Below are positions 15,700-24,541 of a stretch of 36,764 bases of DNA, one piece after another. Under the pieces are notes generated by a model that made no database searches, had not been told where the DNA came from, and was given only the letters and a program-made list of their open reading frames with translations. The stretch spans positions 1 to 36,764 of the forward strand of contig JAGXTA010000091.1 of assembly GCA_018333535.1 (NCBI GenBank). The letters run 5' to 3'. The position numbers were made by a program, and so were the translations under genes. This DNA comes from Deltaproteobacteria bacterium. GTDB lineage: Bacteria > Desulfobacterota > BSN033 > UBA1163. Each line of letters opens with the position of its first letter. Within the stretch, counting starts at the first letter, position 1.

Positions 15700-16970
15700 T
15701 GATGCGCAGGTTGTCGTTTGAAAAGCTTGAGATTTCGCCGGAACATAAGCAGGTATTGGAAAAAACCACTATCACGGAGAGCGGTCCTGGCACTATTCTA
15801 AATGATTTTCAGATTCTCCTGAATTACCTCAGAAAACAGGGGTTACCGGTTGCGGGTCCACATCGGCTACCGAGAACGGTGTTAGGGGAGATCAATGCCC
15901 TTCTAAGCCATCCTATTCAACTTCGACTGAAGAGGCCCGAGCAGAAATCGTACCCGCATATTCAAGGATTATATCTGCTTTTACGGGCATCGGGACTGGC
16001 TTGTATCAAAGCAAAAGTCGTAGACTCGACCCTACGAGATGGAAAACTCTTTCTCTCTGTAGAAGATAAGGCATACCAGGTGTGGGAAAGTCTGAATCCC
16101 ACTGAGCGATACTGTGCGTTGCTGGAAAGCTGGTTGCTTCGGGGAAAGGAGGAGATAGTCGGCGAGCGCGGCGGAGGTCTGTTCTCAGTCCCCAATATCC
16201 TTCGAGGAGTGATGGACCTTATCAGGCGGACACCTGAAAAGGGGTTACGGGTTGAAGGAGATAAGAATGCCCAGTACCTGCTGAGGTATGTGCCGGGGTG
16301 GCATAACTTGGGCCTGATGGAACTGTTCGGCCTGATTTCTATAAAACCCGGTTCGCCCATCGAGGGCCAAGGATGGCAGATTGAGAGCATCGATCGCACA
16401 GCATTTGGCGATGCTCTGGTTGCTTTGCTTTGCGCGAAAGTCTTGTGGGAACCAAACCTTCTCTTCGAATCGGAAAAGGAAGGAAGGGTGCCGGTCGGTC
16501 TGCTTCAACCCATTCTTCAGCCTTATTTCCCGGAGTGGAAAAAGAATCTCTCCATTCCCGAGTGGGTTTTTCGAGAGGGAACATACATCTTCAGGGTAAC
16601 TTTAGGACGACTATGGTTTCGGATCGCTATCCCGGCAAGTCATACTCTGGAATGGCTAGCGTCCACGATTCTGACGGCCATCAAGTTTGATTCCGATCAT
16701 CTCTACCATTTCGAGTATGAGAACCCTTGGGGGGCCATCGAGAGGATCAATCACGATTTCATAGACGAGGGGCCATGGGCAAGCGATGTCCGGGTGGGCG
16801 ATGTGCCTCTTCGGGTCGGACAGAAGATGACTTACCTCTATGACTTTGGCGACAACTGGGAATTTGAGGTAACCCTGGAGCAAGTCGATCGTGCTGAGGC
16901 GGTTAAGAAGCCGCGCATTCTTGAGATGCACGGCAGCCCCCCAAAACAGTATTCCAGATGGGATGAATAA
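15699..16970 (+). CDS. Plasmid pRiA4b ORF-3-like domain protein
   Basis: The 423-aa protein ends in a region like the pRiA4b ORF-3 family (PF07929): TYIFRVTLGRLWFRIAIPAS, a stretch with HLYHFEYEN, then KMTYLYDFGDNWEFEVTLE and PRILEMHGSPPKQYSRWD. The first about 290 residues are a separate helical region (LLNYLRKQGLPVAGPHRLPR, LLLRASGL) often fused to this domain. The family is linked to plasmids and mobile elements, but its biochemical role is unknown. The gene starts at the second base pair of ATGATG directly after AGGAGTG. It probably forms a unit with the next gene, and both look like acquired accessory genes following the transposase relic. Confidence 0.8.
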   Translation: MMRRLSFEKLEISPEHKQVLEKTTITESGPGTILNDFQILLNYLRKQGLPVAGPHRLPRTVLGEINALLSHPIQLRLKRPEQKSYPHIQGLYLLLRASGLACIKAKVVDSTLRDGKLFLSVEDKAYQVWESLNPTERYCALLESWLLRGKEEIVGERGGGLFSVPNILRGVMDLIRRTPEKGLRVEGDKNAQYLLRYVPGWHNLGLMELFGLISIKPGSPIEGQGWQIESIDRTAFGDALVALLCAKVLWEPNLLFESEKEGRVPVGLLQPILQPYFPEWKKNLSIPEWVFREGTYIFRVTLGRLWFRIAIPASHTLEWLASTILTAIKFDSDHLYHFEYENPWGAIERINHDFIDEGPWASDVRVGDVPLRVGQKMTYLYDFGDNWEFEVTLEQVDRAEAVKKPRILEMHGSPPKQYSRWDE

Positions 16971-17059
16971 TTACCTCAATAGAACGAAAAAAGAATGTCC
17001 CTTTTAATAGATATACCTTCTATTTCCAGAACTGATCGGGGCTTGGAACGGATACCGAG

Positions 17060-17833
17060 ATGACAGATACTTCCTTTCTGGGAAAGTTGAGAGCCCTCTT
17101 GGGGGATCCGGGTGGGGATGTAATCTATCCCTGCATTCAGGATCTGTTTGAAAATGGACTCACGGTCGCGCGATTTTCTCCTGCTGATCCCATTCCAACT
17201 CGCCAAGATGTAACCCAGTACCTCGCGTCATGGTGCCGGCATGCAGGGCTAAGCCAAGAAGATTGCCTTGCCTGGTTGGCCGAATACTCCGTGGCCATGC
17301 TTTCGTCCATCTCGAGGACATCTCCGTCAGGAATTCGACATAGCACCAAATCGAACCTCAAGCATATCTACCGTGCGGATATTCCATTCATTTGTGAATG
17401 CGATGAGAATCCTTTCAGGGCGCATTGCAGCGCCAACTGCCCGGTATATGCCGACATGCAGGTCAAGCTCCTCGAGAGGAAGAGCAAAAAACCTGATATT
17501 GAACATGTGATTGAACGACCGGCGGAAATATTTGAAATGCAAAAAGTTTCAGTCAGAGAGACCTACAAGGAACAATTTGAGGCGGCGCTGGAGGTTATTC
17601 GTGGTGAGATGGAAAGAGGAACGGAGAGGAAAGCGATTCTCGATCTTCTGATCGAGCGGGGATTCAAGACCCGAACAGGAAAGAGATGGACCTATTCCAT
17701 TCTTGGAAATGAACAGAGTAGAATAAGGCAGGGTCCACTCGTAGAATCCCTGCCCGTCCGGCAGGCGGGGAGTCTACGACTTGAAGGGTCCGCTGAAAAC
17801 ATGATGAAAGAGTCACAAGAAGGGAATCCTTAA
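17060..17833 (+). CDS. Unknown 257-aa protein with cysteine cluster and recombinase-like tail
   Basis: I do not recognise the family. Visible features: an N-terminal helical part (about 1-105, with QDVTQYLASWCRHAGLSQED), a cysteine cluster CECDENPFRAHCSANCP (about 112-128) that could bind zinc or an Fe-S cluster, a coiled helical segment, and a region ERKAILDLLIERGFKTRTGKR followed by W that resembles the 'G-x-x-TR-x-G-x-x-W' helix-turn-helix of large serine recombinases. The last about 35 residues are encoded partly by an inserted palindromic repeat and are probably not original. It follows the pRiA4b ORF-3-like gene by 89 bases. A DNA-binding function is possible. Confidence 0.55.
   Translation: MTDTSFLGKLRALLGDPGGDVIYPCIQDLFENGLTVARFSPADPIPTRQDVTQYLASWCRHAGLSQEDCLAWLAEYSVAMLSSISRTSPSGIRHSTKSNLKHIYRADIPFICECDENPFRAHCSANCPVYADMQVKLLERKSKKPDIEHVIERPAEIFEMQKVSVRETYKEQFEAALEVIRGEMERGTERKAILDLLIERGFKTRTGKRWTYSILGNEQSRIRQGPLVESLPVRQAGSLRLEGSAENMMKESQEGNP
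17741..17777. repeat. Palindromic repeat inside a coding region
   Basis: GTAGAATCCCTGCCCGTCC is followed by an imperfect reverse complement ending GGGGAGTCTAC, with the CTGCCCGTCCGGCAGG core. Translated, it gives SLPVRQAGS near the C-terminus of the Cys-rich protein. The sequence is GC-rich compared with its surroundings and resembles dispersed REP-type hairpins seen in related genomes. Confidence 0.5.
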
Positions 17834-17917
17834 CAGGGCAGTCACAGGTATAATGCGTAATTTTTACCTTAGGATTTTACCAGGAGGCGCGAATTATTCA
17901 GAAGAAAGGAAAGAACA

Positions 17918-19672
17918 ATGAAAGGCTTCTTTAATAAAATTCTGAGAATCAATCTCAAGACAAAAACCTTTAAAGAAGAATCCATTCCAGATTCGGTTTA
18001 TGAAACCTATTTGGGGGGAAAGGGACTTGGTACTTATCTCCTCATGAAGGAAAATCCTCCCGGGGTCGATCCCTTATCTCCTGGCAACAGACTGATCTTC
18101 GCCCTTGGCCCGATAACCAATAGCCGGATCTATGGGTCCTGCAGGCATGGCGTCTTCACAAAATCTCCTTTAACCGGAATCTTCTCCGAATCCTATGCCG
18201 GCGGGAAAGCCGCAGAATCCATGAGCCGGACTGGTTATGATGCGTTCATATTTGAAGAAGCATCCGAAAGCCCAGTATGGGTTGAAGTCTCGGATCAAAA
18301 TATAATTTTTCATGACGCAAAAGACCTCTGGGGGAAAGATACGTATTTTACAGAGGATGAAGTATTAAAAAAGGTGAATCAAAAGGGAGCCGGAGCCCTG
18401 GTGATCGGCCCTGCTGGAGAGAATCTTGTCCGATATGCTGTCATTGAAAATGATTACTGGCGATCCCTTGGAAGAACCGGCGTGGGCGCTGTGATGGGAT
18501 CAAAGAAGGTCAAAGCTATTGTCTTCCATGGGGAGAAGAAGCGGGAGGTCGCCTTTCCTGACCGGATTGAGCAGTTTGCCAAAGAAACTTTAGAGCGAGG
18601 GAAAGATAACCCTGGAGTCCAAAACTACAAAAGGATGGGAACTCCCATGCTTGTGGCCATGAACAATGCGGTCGGGGGGTTTCCATCGAAATACTGGCAT
18701 CTCGGGACTTTTGATGGGTGGGAGAAGATCAGCGCAGAAGCCCTCCTCGAACGCTGTCAGGTCAAACCGAGTGCCTGCCTCCGTTGTTTTGTCGCCTGCG
18801 GGAATTTAAGCGAAATCCTGCAAGGAAGGCATAAAGGTCTGAAAATCGAAGGGCCTGAATATGAGACGATCTATGCGTTTGGTGGCCTCTGCATGATTCA
18901 CGAGATCGAAGAGATCGCCTATCTCAACGATATCTGCGATCGACTGGGCATGGACACGATCTCCGCTGGAAGCCTCTGCGCCTTTGCCATGGAAGCCTCA
19001 GAGACGGGACGAATTCAGGAAAGAATTTCCTGGGGCGATGTGGACAGGATCGCTCAGCTTCTCCATGATATTTCATCCAGGAAAGGAATCGGGGCCATCC
19101 TGGCAGAAGGAATAAGACATGCCGCAAAAACCTGGGAGATGGAAGATGTTGCCATCCATGTGAAGGGTCTTGATCCTGCGGGTTACGAACCGAGAGTTCT
19201 GAAAGGGATGGGCCTCGCCAATGCCACCTCCGATCGGGGAGCTTGTCATTTGAGGGCGACATTCTACAAAGCAGAGCTCGCCGGGATGATTCCGATGGAT
19301 CAGATGGAAGAAAAGGCAAAACTCTTCCTCGAATTCGAAGACCGGTTTAACATCCATGATTCCCTCATTTTGTGCCGGTTTTATCGTGACCTCTATTGGG
19401 ATTGGAGTTACCTTTCCACGATTGTAGAAATGACCACGGGTCTCAAATTGGATGAGGCAGGGTTGAGAAAGATTTCTTCCACGATTCAGAATGAGACCAG
19501 AAGGTTTAACCTCCGTGAGGGAATGACTCCAAAGGATGATACCCTTCCGAAAAGATTTTTTGATGAACCCCTCGGCAAAGACGGGAAGACGATCCGAAGG
19601 GAAGATCTTCAGAAGATGCTTAAGGATTATTATGCCCTGAGGGGTTGGAATCCTGAGGGAATCCCGCATTAA
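17918..19672 (+). CDS. aor: Aldehyde ferredoxin oxidoreductase (tungsten/molybdenum pterin enzyme)
   Basis: The 584-aa protein fits the AOR family over its length. The N-terminal domain has YLGGKGLGTYLL, GSCRHGVFTKSPLTGIFSES and GRTGVGAVMGSKKVKAI; the [4Fe-4S] ligands are C287, C290 and C294 (ACLRCFVACGN) with the fourth at C486 (LILCRF); the cofactor region has GPEYETIYAFGGLC and LGMDTISAG. It oxidises aldehydes to acids with reduction of ferredoxin, or the reverse, in the cytoplasm. Ribosome site GAAAGGAAAG. No moaD-like or ferredoxin gene is adjacent, and it is the only gene on the strand until the membrane protein. Aldehydes formed by amino-acid transamination are plausible substrates. 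Confidence 0.93.
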   Translation: MKGFFNKILRINLKTKTFKEESIPDSVYETYLGGKGLGTYLLMKENPPGVDPLSPGNRLIFALGPITNSRIYGSCRHGVFTKSPLTGIFSESYAGGKAAESMSRTGYDAFIFEEASESPVWVEVSDQNIIFHDAKDLWGKDTYFTEDEVLKKVNQKGAGALVIGPAGENLVRYAVIENDYWRSLGRTGVGAVMGSKKVKAIVFHGEKKREVAFPDRIEQFAKETLERGKDNPGVQNYKRMGTPMLVAMNNAVGGFPSKYWHLGTFDGWEKISAEALLERCQVKPSACLRCFVACGNLSEILQGRHKGLKIEGPEYETIYAFGGLCMIHEIEEIAYLNDICDRLGMDTISAGSLCAFAMEASETGRIQERISWGDVDRIAQLLHDISSRKGIGAILAEGIRHAAKTWEMEDVAIHVKGLDPAGYEPRVLKGMGLANATSDRGACHLRATFYKAELAGMIPMDQMEEKAKLFLEFEDRFNIHDSLILCRFYRDLYWDWSYLSTIVEMTTGLKLDEAGLRKISSTIQNETRRFNLREGMTPKDDTLPKRFFDEPLGKDGKTIRREDLQKMLKDYYALRGWNPEGIPH

Positions 19673-19698
19673 AACAACTTGTTCAATATTCAGGCCGC

Positions 19699-19752
19699 AT
19701 GGAAGAAATCTGGCAGAACGAAGAAATCGTTAAGAAATACCTCGTCGTGTAA
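19699..19752 (+). pseudogene. Possible LivF-type ABC ATPase tail remnant
   Basis: The frame MEEIWQNEEIVKKYLVV-stop looks like the extreme C-terminus of branched-chain amino-acid ABC ATPases (..EEIWxNExVxxxYLGV). Only about 20 residues are recognisable, so chance is possible. If real, an ABC cassette once stood here and was lost, as with the binding-protein remnant at 7608. Confidence 0.3.
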
Positions 19753-19764
19753 ATCGTCCGATTT

Positions 19765-19864
19765 CCCTATCTCCCTACCACCCCACCTCCCCATTGCCTT
19801 ACCAGCCACCTCCCCGTCTCCTCATCCCCCTACCTCCCTATCTCCCTACCTCCCCATCACCCCA
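19765..19864. repeat. C-rich low-complexity tract (G-quadruplex-like on the minus strand)
   Basis: The stretch is built of CCTCCCTATCTCCCTACC-like units, giving about ten runs of three to five C within 100 bases. The complementary strand carries regularly spaced G runs (GGGGAGGTAGGGAGATAGGG), which satisfies a simple G-quadruplex pattern. It occupies the gap between the aldehyde oxidoreductase and the membrane protein gene. An open frame through it is proline/serine-rich and not credible. Confidence 0.65.
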
Positions 19865-19911
19865 TCTCTTTGCCACAATCTCCCACTTTACAAAGAACCA
19901 ATATATTGATA

Positions 19912-22233
19912 ATGAATAGAGGCATGAAAATCCTCCCCCTCAAAATATCCTTCCTCATCATGGGGGCAAGCGGCATCGTTGCCCAGATTGTCCTCCTGCG
20001 GGAACTCCTCATCTCTTTCCTGGGAAACGAACTCACCCTCGGCATCATCCTGGCCAACTGGTTGATTCTGGAGGCCATCGGTTCTTTTATCATCGGTAAA
20101 TCGGTGGAAAAGGTTAAGAAGAAGATGGAGGTCTATGTCTTTCTCCAGATCTTCTTTTCGGTTGCCCTCCCCTTTTCCATCTATCTCTGCCGGATATTTA
20201 AAAACATCCTTCTCACCACACCGGGAGAAGGGCTCGGTTTCGCACCCATCCTCTATTCTTCTTTCCTCATCCTGCTTCCTGTCTCCATCTCCCACGGCGC
20301 CCTCTTCACCTATGGCAGTAAACTCTATTCCCGGTACGAAAGGGATGGCGCCACCTCCATCGGAAAGGTCTATATCCTCGAAACCATCGGGTCCATTATC
20401 GGGGGCTTACTCATCACCTTCTTACTGGTCCAATATTTCAATTCCTTTGAGATCGCCTTCATGATCTCCTTGATCAATGCCCTCGTCTCCGTGTCCCTCC
20501 TCTGGCCGGAAAAGAAACCCCCTTTCCAAATCCGTCACTTCTCCTGTTTCCTCTCCATCCTTTACGTCATGCTCTTCCTCTTCCTTCTCTTTTCGTCCAT
20601 TCCAAACAAGATTCACCGCTCTTCCCTCCAGTTACAGTGGAAAGGCTTAAATGTCATCCACAACGAAAATTCGATCTACGGGAATATCACGGTTACACAA
20701 AGGGGTGAACAATTTACCTTTTTTACAGATGGCCTTCCTTCCATCACCACTCCTGTCCCTGACATCGCCTCCATTGAAGATATTGTTCACTTTTCAATGC
20801 TCTTCCATGGAAAACCTGAATCGGTTCTCATTCTGAGCGGCGGGGCTGGAGGGATGATACACGAGATTTTAAAATATCCGGTGGCACGTCTGGACTATGT
20901 CGAACTCGACCCACTCCTTCTGAGTTTGATCCAAAAATTTCCAACCCCCCTCACCCAATCCGAACTCGCCGACCCGAGGGTGAAGATACACTATACGGAT
21001 GGCCGTTTCTTCGTTCAAAAGACCCCTGATCGCTTCGATCTCATCTTCATCGGACTTCCGGCTCCCCAAGAATTGCAGACAAACAGGCTCTTCTCATCCG
21101 AATTTTTCTCTATTGCCCGGAAAAAGATGAATCCAAACGGAATCATCGTCTTAACCCTTCCGGGATCATTAACTTATATCAGTCCCGAGCTGAGAGACTT
21201 GAATGGATGCATACTGGACACCTTAAAGAGCATCTTCAAATATGTGAGGATCATCCCGGGAGATACGAACCTCTATTTTGCATCGGACTCAAAAAGTCTT
21301 GAAGAGGTTACTGCCCCGGAGATGGTTAGAAGGCTTGAGGAGAGGAAGATCCCAACGAGTCTTTTCACCAGAGGCTATATCGAGCATCGGCTTCACGAGA
21401 GGTGGCTCAACTGGTTTTCAAAATCGATGGAGAGGAAGGAGGTTCATATTAACTCCGACTTCAGACCTCTCGGCGTCTTTTTCAATCTCTCCTACTGGAA
21501 TGCCCTCTTCTCCCCCTATCTTTCAAAGGTATTTAAAGTGTTTGAGAAATTTAGCCTGGGGCTGTCCTTAGGAATCACCCTTTTTCTGACCGCTTCTCTT
21601 TCCATCCTTTTTCTGAAAAAACCTCTTCTCTCTAACTACTCTCTTCCCTATTCCATCTTCACATCCGGTTTCGCAGATATGATGCTCCACCTTGCCATCA
21701 TCTTCACCTTTCAGACCCTTTACGGCTATCTTTATCACCAGATTGGCCTTCTCATCACGGTCTTTATGGTGGGCATTGCGCTCAGCAGTTTCTTCATCAC
21801 CCAGCGACTCGATAGAATCGAGAAGGGTTATACGCTCTTCCTCTGGACCGAATTATCGATCATCCTCTTCTCCCTTCTCCTCCCCTTTGTGCTCTCCACC
21901 CCATCCCATCATCTTGAAAAGACCTCTATCTATGTCCTCCTCTATGCAACCTTTCTAATCATGTCTTTTCTCTGCGGCATTCTGGTTGGATTTCAATTCC
22001 CCCTGGCAACAAAGATTTACCTTAAAACCCACTCCGGCGAGGAAAGAATTGGCCATACAGCGGGTTTGCTTTACGGAGCAGACTTATTTGGAGGCTTCTT
22101 CGGAGGGCTTTTCGGAGGCATCCTCCTTCTACCCGTTCTCGGCCTCAAAGAATCCTGCTTCATGATGGCGATCATCAAGATGAGCAGCCTAACTCTACTT
22201 CTCATCTTCATGAAAACCCAAAAGCCCAAATAG
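19912..22233 (+). CDS. Membrane-fused spermidine synthase-like protein
   Basis: About 773 aa. Several N-terminal hydrophobic helices (ISFLIMGASGIVAQIVLLRELL, GNELTLGIILANWLILEAIGS) and a C-terminal set of about seven helices flank a central SAM-binding domain (about 270-500) of the spermine/spermidine synthase type: YGNITVTQ, FFTDGLPS, VLILSGGAGGMIHEILKYP, VELDP and TDGRFF. The catalytic aspartate motif (DSTDP-like) reads FIGLPAP, so the usual aminopropyltransferase chemistry is doubtful. Start uncertain: ATG 19912 or 19924, and an open frame extends to 19870. Such fusions often accompany AmmeMemoRadiSam genes, and two of those lie 4 kb downstream. Substrate unknown. Confidence 0.8.
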   Translation: MNRGMKILPLKISFLIMGASGIVAQIVLLRELLISFLGNELTLGIILANWLILEAIGSFIIGKSVEKVKKKMEVYVFLQIFFSVALPFSIYLCRIFKNILLTTPGEGLGFAPILYSSFLILLPVSISHGALFTYGSKLYSRYERDGATSIGKVYILETIGSIIGGLLITFLLVQYFNSFEIAFMISLINALVSVSLLWPEKKPPFQIRHFSCFLSILYVMLFLFLLFSSIPNKIHRSSLQLQWKGLNVIHNENSIYGNITVTQRGEQFTFFTDGLPSITTPVPDIASIEDIVHFSMLFHGKPESVLILSGGAGGMIHEILKYPVARLDYVELDPLLLSLIQKFPTPLTQSELADPRVKIHYTDGRFFVQKTPDRFDLIFIGLPAPQELQTNRLFSSEFFSIARKKMNPNGIIVLTLPGSLTYISPELRDLNGCILDTLKSIFKYVRIIPGDTNLYFASDSKSLEEVTAPEMVRRLEERKIPTSLFTRGYIEHRLHERWLNWFSKSMERKEVHINSDFRPLGVFFNLSYWNALFSPYLSKVFKVFEKFSLGLSLGITLFLTASLSILFLKKPLLSNYSLPYSIFTSGFADMMLHLAIIFTFQTLYGYLYHQIGLLITVFMVGIALSSFFITQRLDRIEKGYTLFLWTELSIILFSLLLPFVLSTPSHHLEKTSIYVLLYATFLIMSFLCGILVGFQFPLATKIYLKTHSGEERIGHTAGLLYGADLFGGFFGGLFGGILLLPVLGLKESCFMMAIIKMSSLTLLLIFMKTQKPK

Positions 22234-22521
22234 GCGGAGAGGGTCCGGTGAGGGACAAGGAGCTGTGTATAAAAAGAAAATAACTGAATATTTCCAATGA
22301 AGAACACAAAGGATCAGACGGTCTCAACATGCTATACAGGTTGAGAATCGTTTTCATCTGTTTGTTCACTGCATCATTTCTGTTAAATGGTCAGGGGCTG
22401 AAAGGCCCCGTAGTTGTCTTATAAAATGTATTGTCCTGACCAAAATTGGGGTACAATCTTTATCCTTTGACTTTTCACATTTGTAAAGAATAAAGACTTG
22501 GTACGAATGCTTTCAACAGAG

Positions 22522-24018
22522 CTAAGGCTTCTTAAACGCTTTTGACCCTAATGGATTTTCCACTGTAAAAAAAGTTGAATTATCCCAATCCTCCCAGATT
22601 ACATATTTCCCCGACAAAGAGATAGAAGGAAAATCAGACGCACTGATTGAACTGACTTTGGAAGTCTGTTTACCATCAGAGACTCTCATGATAAAAATGC
22701 CATTCTCATAGGCTCCTAAAGATGGATGAATACATTTCATACTATAAATGATGTGATTCCCATCTGGTGTCCAGTTGAAATGATCATTAACTTCGAAGCC
22801 ATAATCACAGACTTGCATGGTACTAATGGTTAATACAAAGAAATGAGGATTCCTATATTTGATGTTTGAAGGGTAATATGGAGGAGCGGCTTGTTCGATA
22901 TAAGCCAGTTTCATTCCGTCAGGAGAAAACAATGCCCTCTTTACTGGCACTGGGATCTCGAAAAGTGTTTTCCCCGTACTTAAATTGACCAGCATAGCCA
23001 TCAGCATATTGGGATTTTGTGGATTATTAATTGTGTAGATCAGGGCGTGCTGTCCTGGCTCTGAAATATCGAAATTGGACAATGCCTGGTCTTCAAAGAT
23101 CATGAAACGTGAATTCAAATCGTTTAGATGGGTCTTAAAGACTTTGGTTCCAATTTGATATACCAGCGTTCCATCTTTCGCAGCTCGGAAGGATACTATT
23201 CCCCCACCTGCTGAAAAAGATGATCCGAAATAAATTATTTTATCAGGATCTTTATTTGGAAACTTTTTCATGAGATTACCATATTCATCAATGTAAAGCA
23301 GAAAACTATCTATCCATCGGAATTGGCTCTTTTTGGCTTTAAAGGATTCCAAAAAACGTGGAGTTGGACCGGAAAAATCGATGAGGACAATAGAAGCGTT
23401 GCCGTTAACCTCTGCTGAAATTGCCAATATTTTCCCATTCAAAGACCATTCCTTATAGTCTCCAACATTATCTATATTACTTCGATCTTTCGGAGAAAAT
23501 AGGGGAAGGGATTTCTGCTCCGATTTTCCAACCCTGCTGTAAAATATTTTTTTCCAAATGATGCTGGCAAGATCTCCAATAATTGTACCGCCACTTTTTC
23601 TTGCAAGGAAGGTCTCCTTATGGTAGATGAGCCACTTATCATCAGGGGAAAGTAATGGGTGATAAAAACCTTTTTGGGGGTAACGAAAAGATTCATGTGA
23701 ATCTATTAATTTCAGTCTCTGCTTTTCTTCCCTAACCTTCTCTTCCACTGGCTGATGTTTTCTAAAGGCAATAAGCTTAGATTGGTGGAGGAGTTTTGGG
23801 TTCCCTGATCCTGCCTTTTCAATACCCTCTATCAATACAGGTCCAATATTTCTACAGGGGGAACCAACGTCATTGGCTGAATAAGTTCTGGAGCAGACTG
23901 TCCTTATATTTAGTAATAATAAAACGATCAAGAAGGATGCATATGCACAAATCACACAGAACCTTGAATTCTTATAACCCAGCATGAAAAATCTGCTCAT
24001 TGGCATCTTTCGAAGCAT
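22522..24018 (-). CDS. Exported TolB-like beta-propeller protein
   Basis: The 498-aa protein has a short basic N-terminus, then a hydrophobic segment (about 22-40, ICAYASFLIVLLLLNI), so it is secreted or anchored by its N-terminus. The rest contains repeated PD40/TolB-type blades: HPLLSPDDKWLIYHK, WSLNGKILAISAEVNG, KRALFSPDGMKLAYIEQ, FNWTPDGNHIIYSM and PSISLSGKYVIWEDW. These repeats usually mediate binding in the cell envelope. No catalytic domain is visible. It is transcribed convergently to the spermidine-synthase-like gene; the 288-base gap between them holds only a weak GGGGC/GCCCC stem near 22394. No specific function can be assigned. Confidence 0.7.
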   Translation of the reverse strand: MLRKMPMSRFFMLGYKNSRFCVICAYASFLIVLLLLNIRTVCSRTYSANDVGSPCRNIGPVLIEGIEKAGSGNPKLLHQSKLIAFRKHQPVEEKVREEKQRLKLIDSHESFRYPQKGFYHPLLSPDDKWLIYHKETFLARKSGGTIIGDLASIIWKKIFYSRVGKSEQKSLPLFSPKDRSNIDNVGDYKEWSLNGKILAISAEVNGNASIVLIDFSGPTPRFLESFKAKKSQFRWIDSFLLYIDEYGNLMKKFPNKDPDKIIYFGSSFSAGGGIVSFRAAKDGTLVYQIGTKVFKTHLNDLNSRFMIFEDQALSNFDISEPGQHALIYTINNPQNPNMLMAMLVNLSTGKTLFEIPVPVKRALFSPDGMKLAYIEQAAPPYYPSNIKYRNPHFFVLTISTMQVCDYGFEVNDHFNWTPDGNHIIYSMKCIHPSLGAYENGIFIMRVSDGKQTSKVSSISASDFPSISLSGKYVIWEDWDNSTFFTVENPLGSKAFKKP

Positions 24019-24220
24019 TCCTTTTAAGGTTTCGGGTCTCTATATGAATCTAAAAACGGTATATTAATGCCACGAATGATAAGAGTCTCTTATCTTCTGT
24101 TCCAATCACTCTAATACACACTCCTTTTTTATTCCCTCTTCATTCTGGGGATATTAGTTATGATAAATGCCTTGTAACTAACTGATTAAACATCACTTAT
24201 TGAGAACCGTCCCCCACCCC

Positions 24221-24448
24221 TTAGTCGTGCTGGGTGAAAATGGATCGCGCCTCGTCGGTAGGAGTGCCGTCCTCTTTAATCACTTTGATAAATTGTAGGA
24301 TGTTGATGAGATACGATTCGTTCTTCGGAGCAAGGCCTATCTTTTTCAAAACAGCCGCGTCAATAGTGGTGGGTAATGACCTGCGAAGGTGTTGAATCGC
24401 TTTGACGAGTGCACCGCCACCAGACATATAAGGGTGTTTGTCTGCCAT
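24221..24448 (-). CDS. DUF5343-like protein, truncated
   Basis: A very good ribosome site (AAGGAGGG) precedes MADKHPYMSGGGALVKAIQH, then LRRSLPTTIDAAVLKKIGLAPKNESYLINILQFIKVI. This is the typical start of DUF5343 proteins, which are often found in phage-defence or mobile regions. Full-length members are about 180-250 aa; this one stops after 75 residues (..SIFTQHD) and no continuation was found in the other frames downstream. It reads in the same direction as the restriction-modification genes upstream of it and may be a remnant of that island. Confidence 0.6.
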   Translation of the reverse strand: MADKHPYMSGGGALVKAIQHLRRSLPTTIDAAVLKKIGLAPKNESYLINILQFIKVIKEDGTPTDEARSIFTQHD

Positions 24449-24541
24449 GTTATCCCTCCTTCTTTAATGAAGTTTTTGTTCCACCCAACGACAAAATCAG
24501 TGGCGGCTATCAACCGTCCGCTGGATTGTTTTGCTATGAAT

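Noticed and set aside
19679-19909. Plus-strand frame rich in Pro and Ser over the C-rich tract
   Set aside because: Composition is entirely explained by CCTCCCTA repeats; no ribosome site, not a protein.
22394-22409. GGGGC-TGAAAG-GCCCC stem as an intrinsic terminator between convergent genes
   Set aside because: Only a 5-bp stem with no proper T-run afterwards; too weak to list as a terminator.
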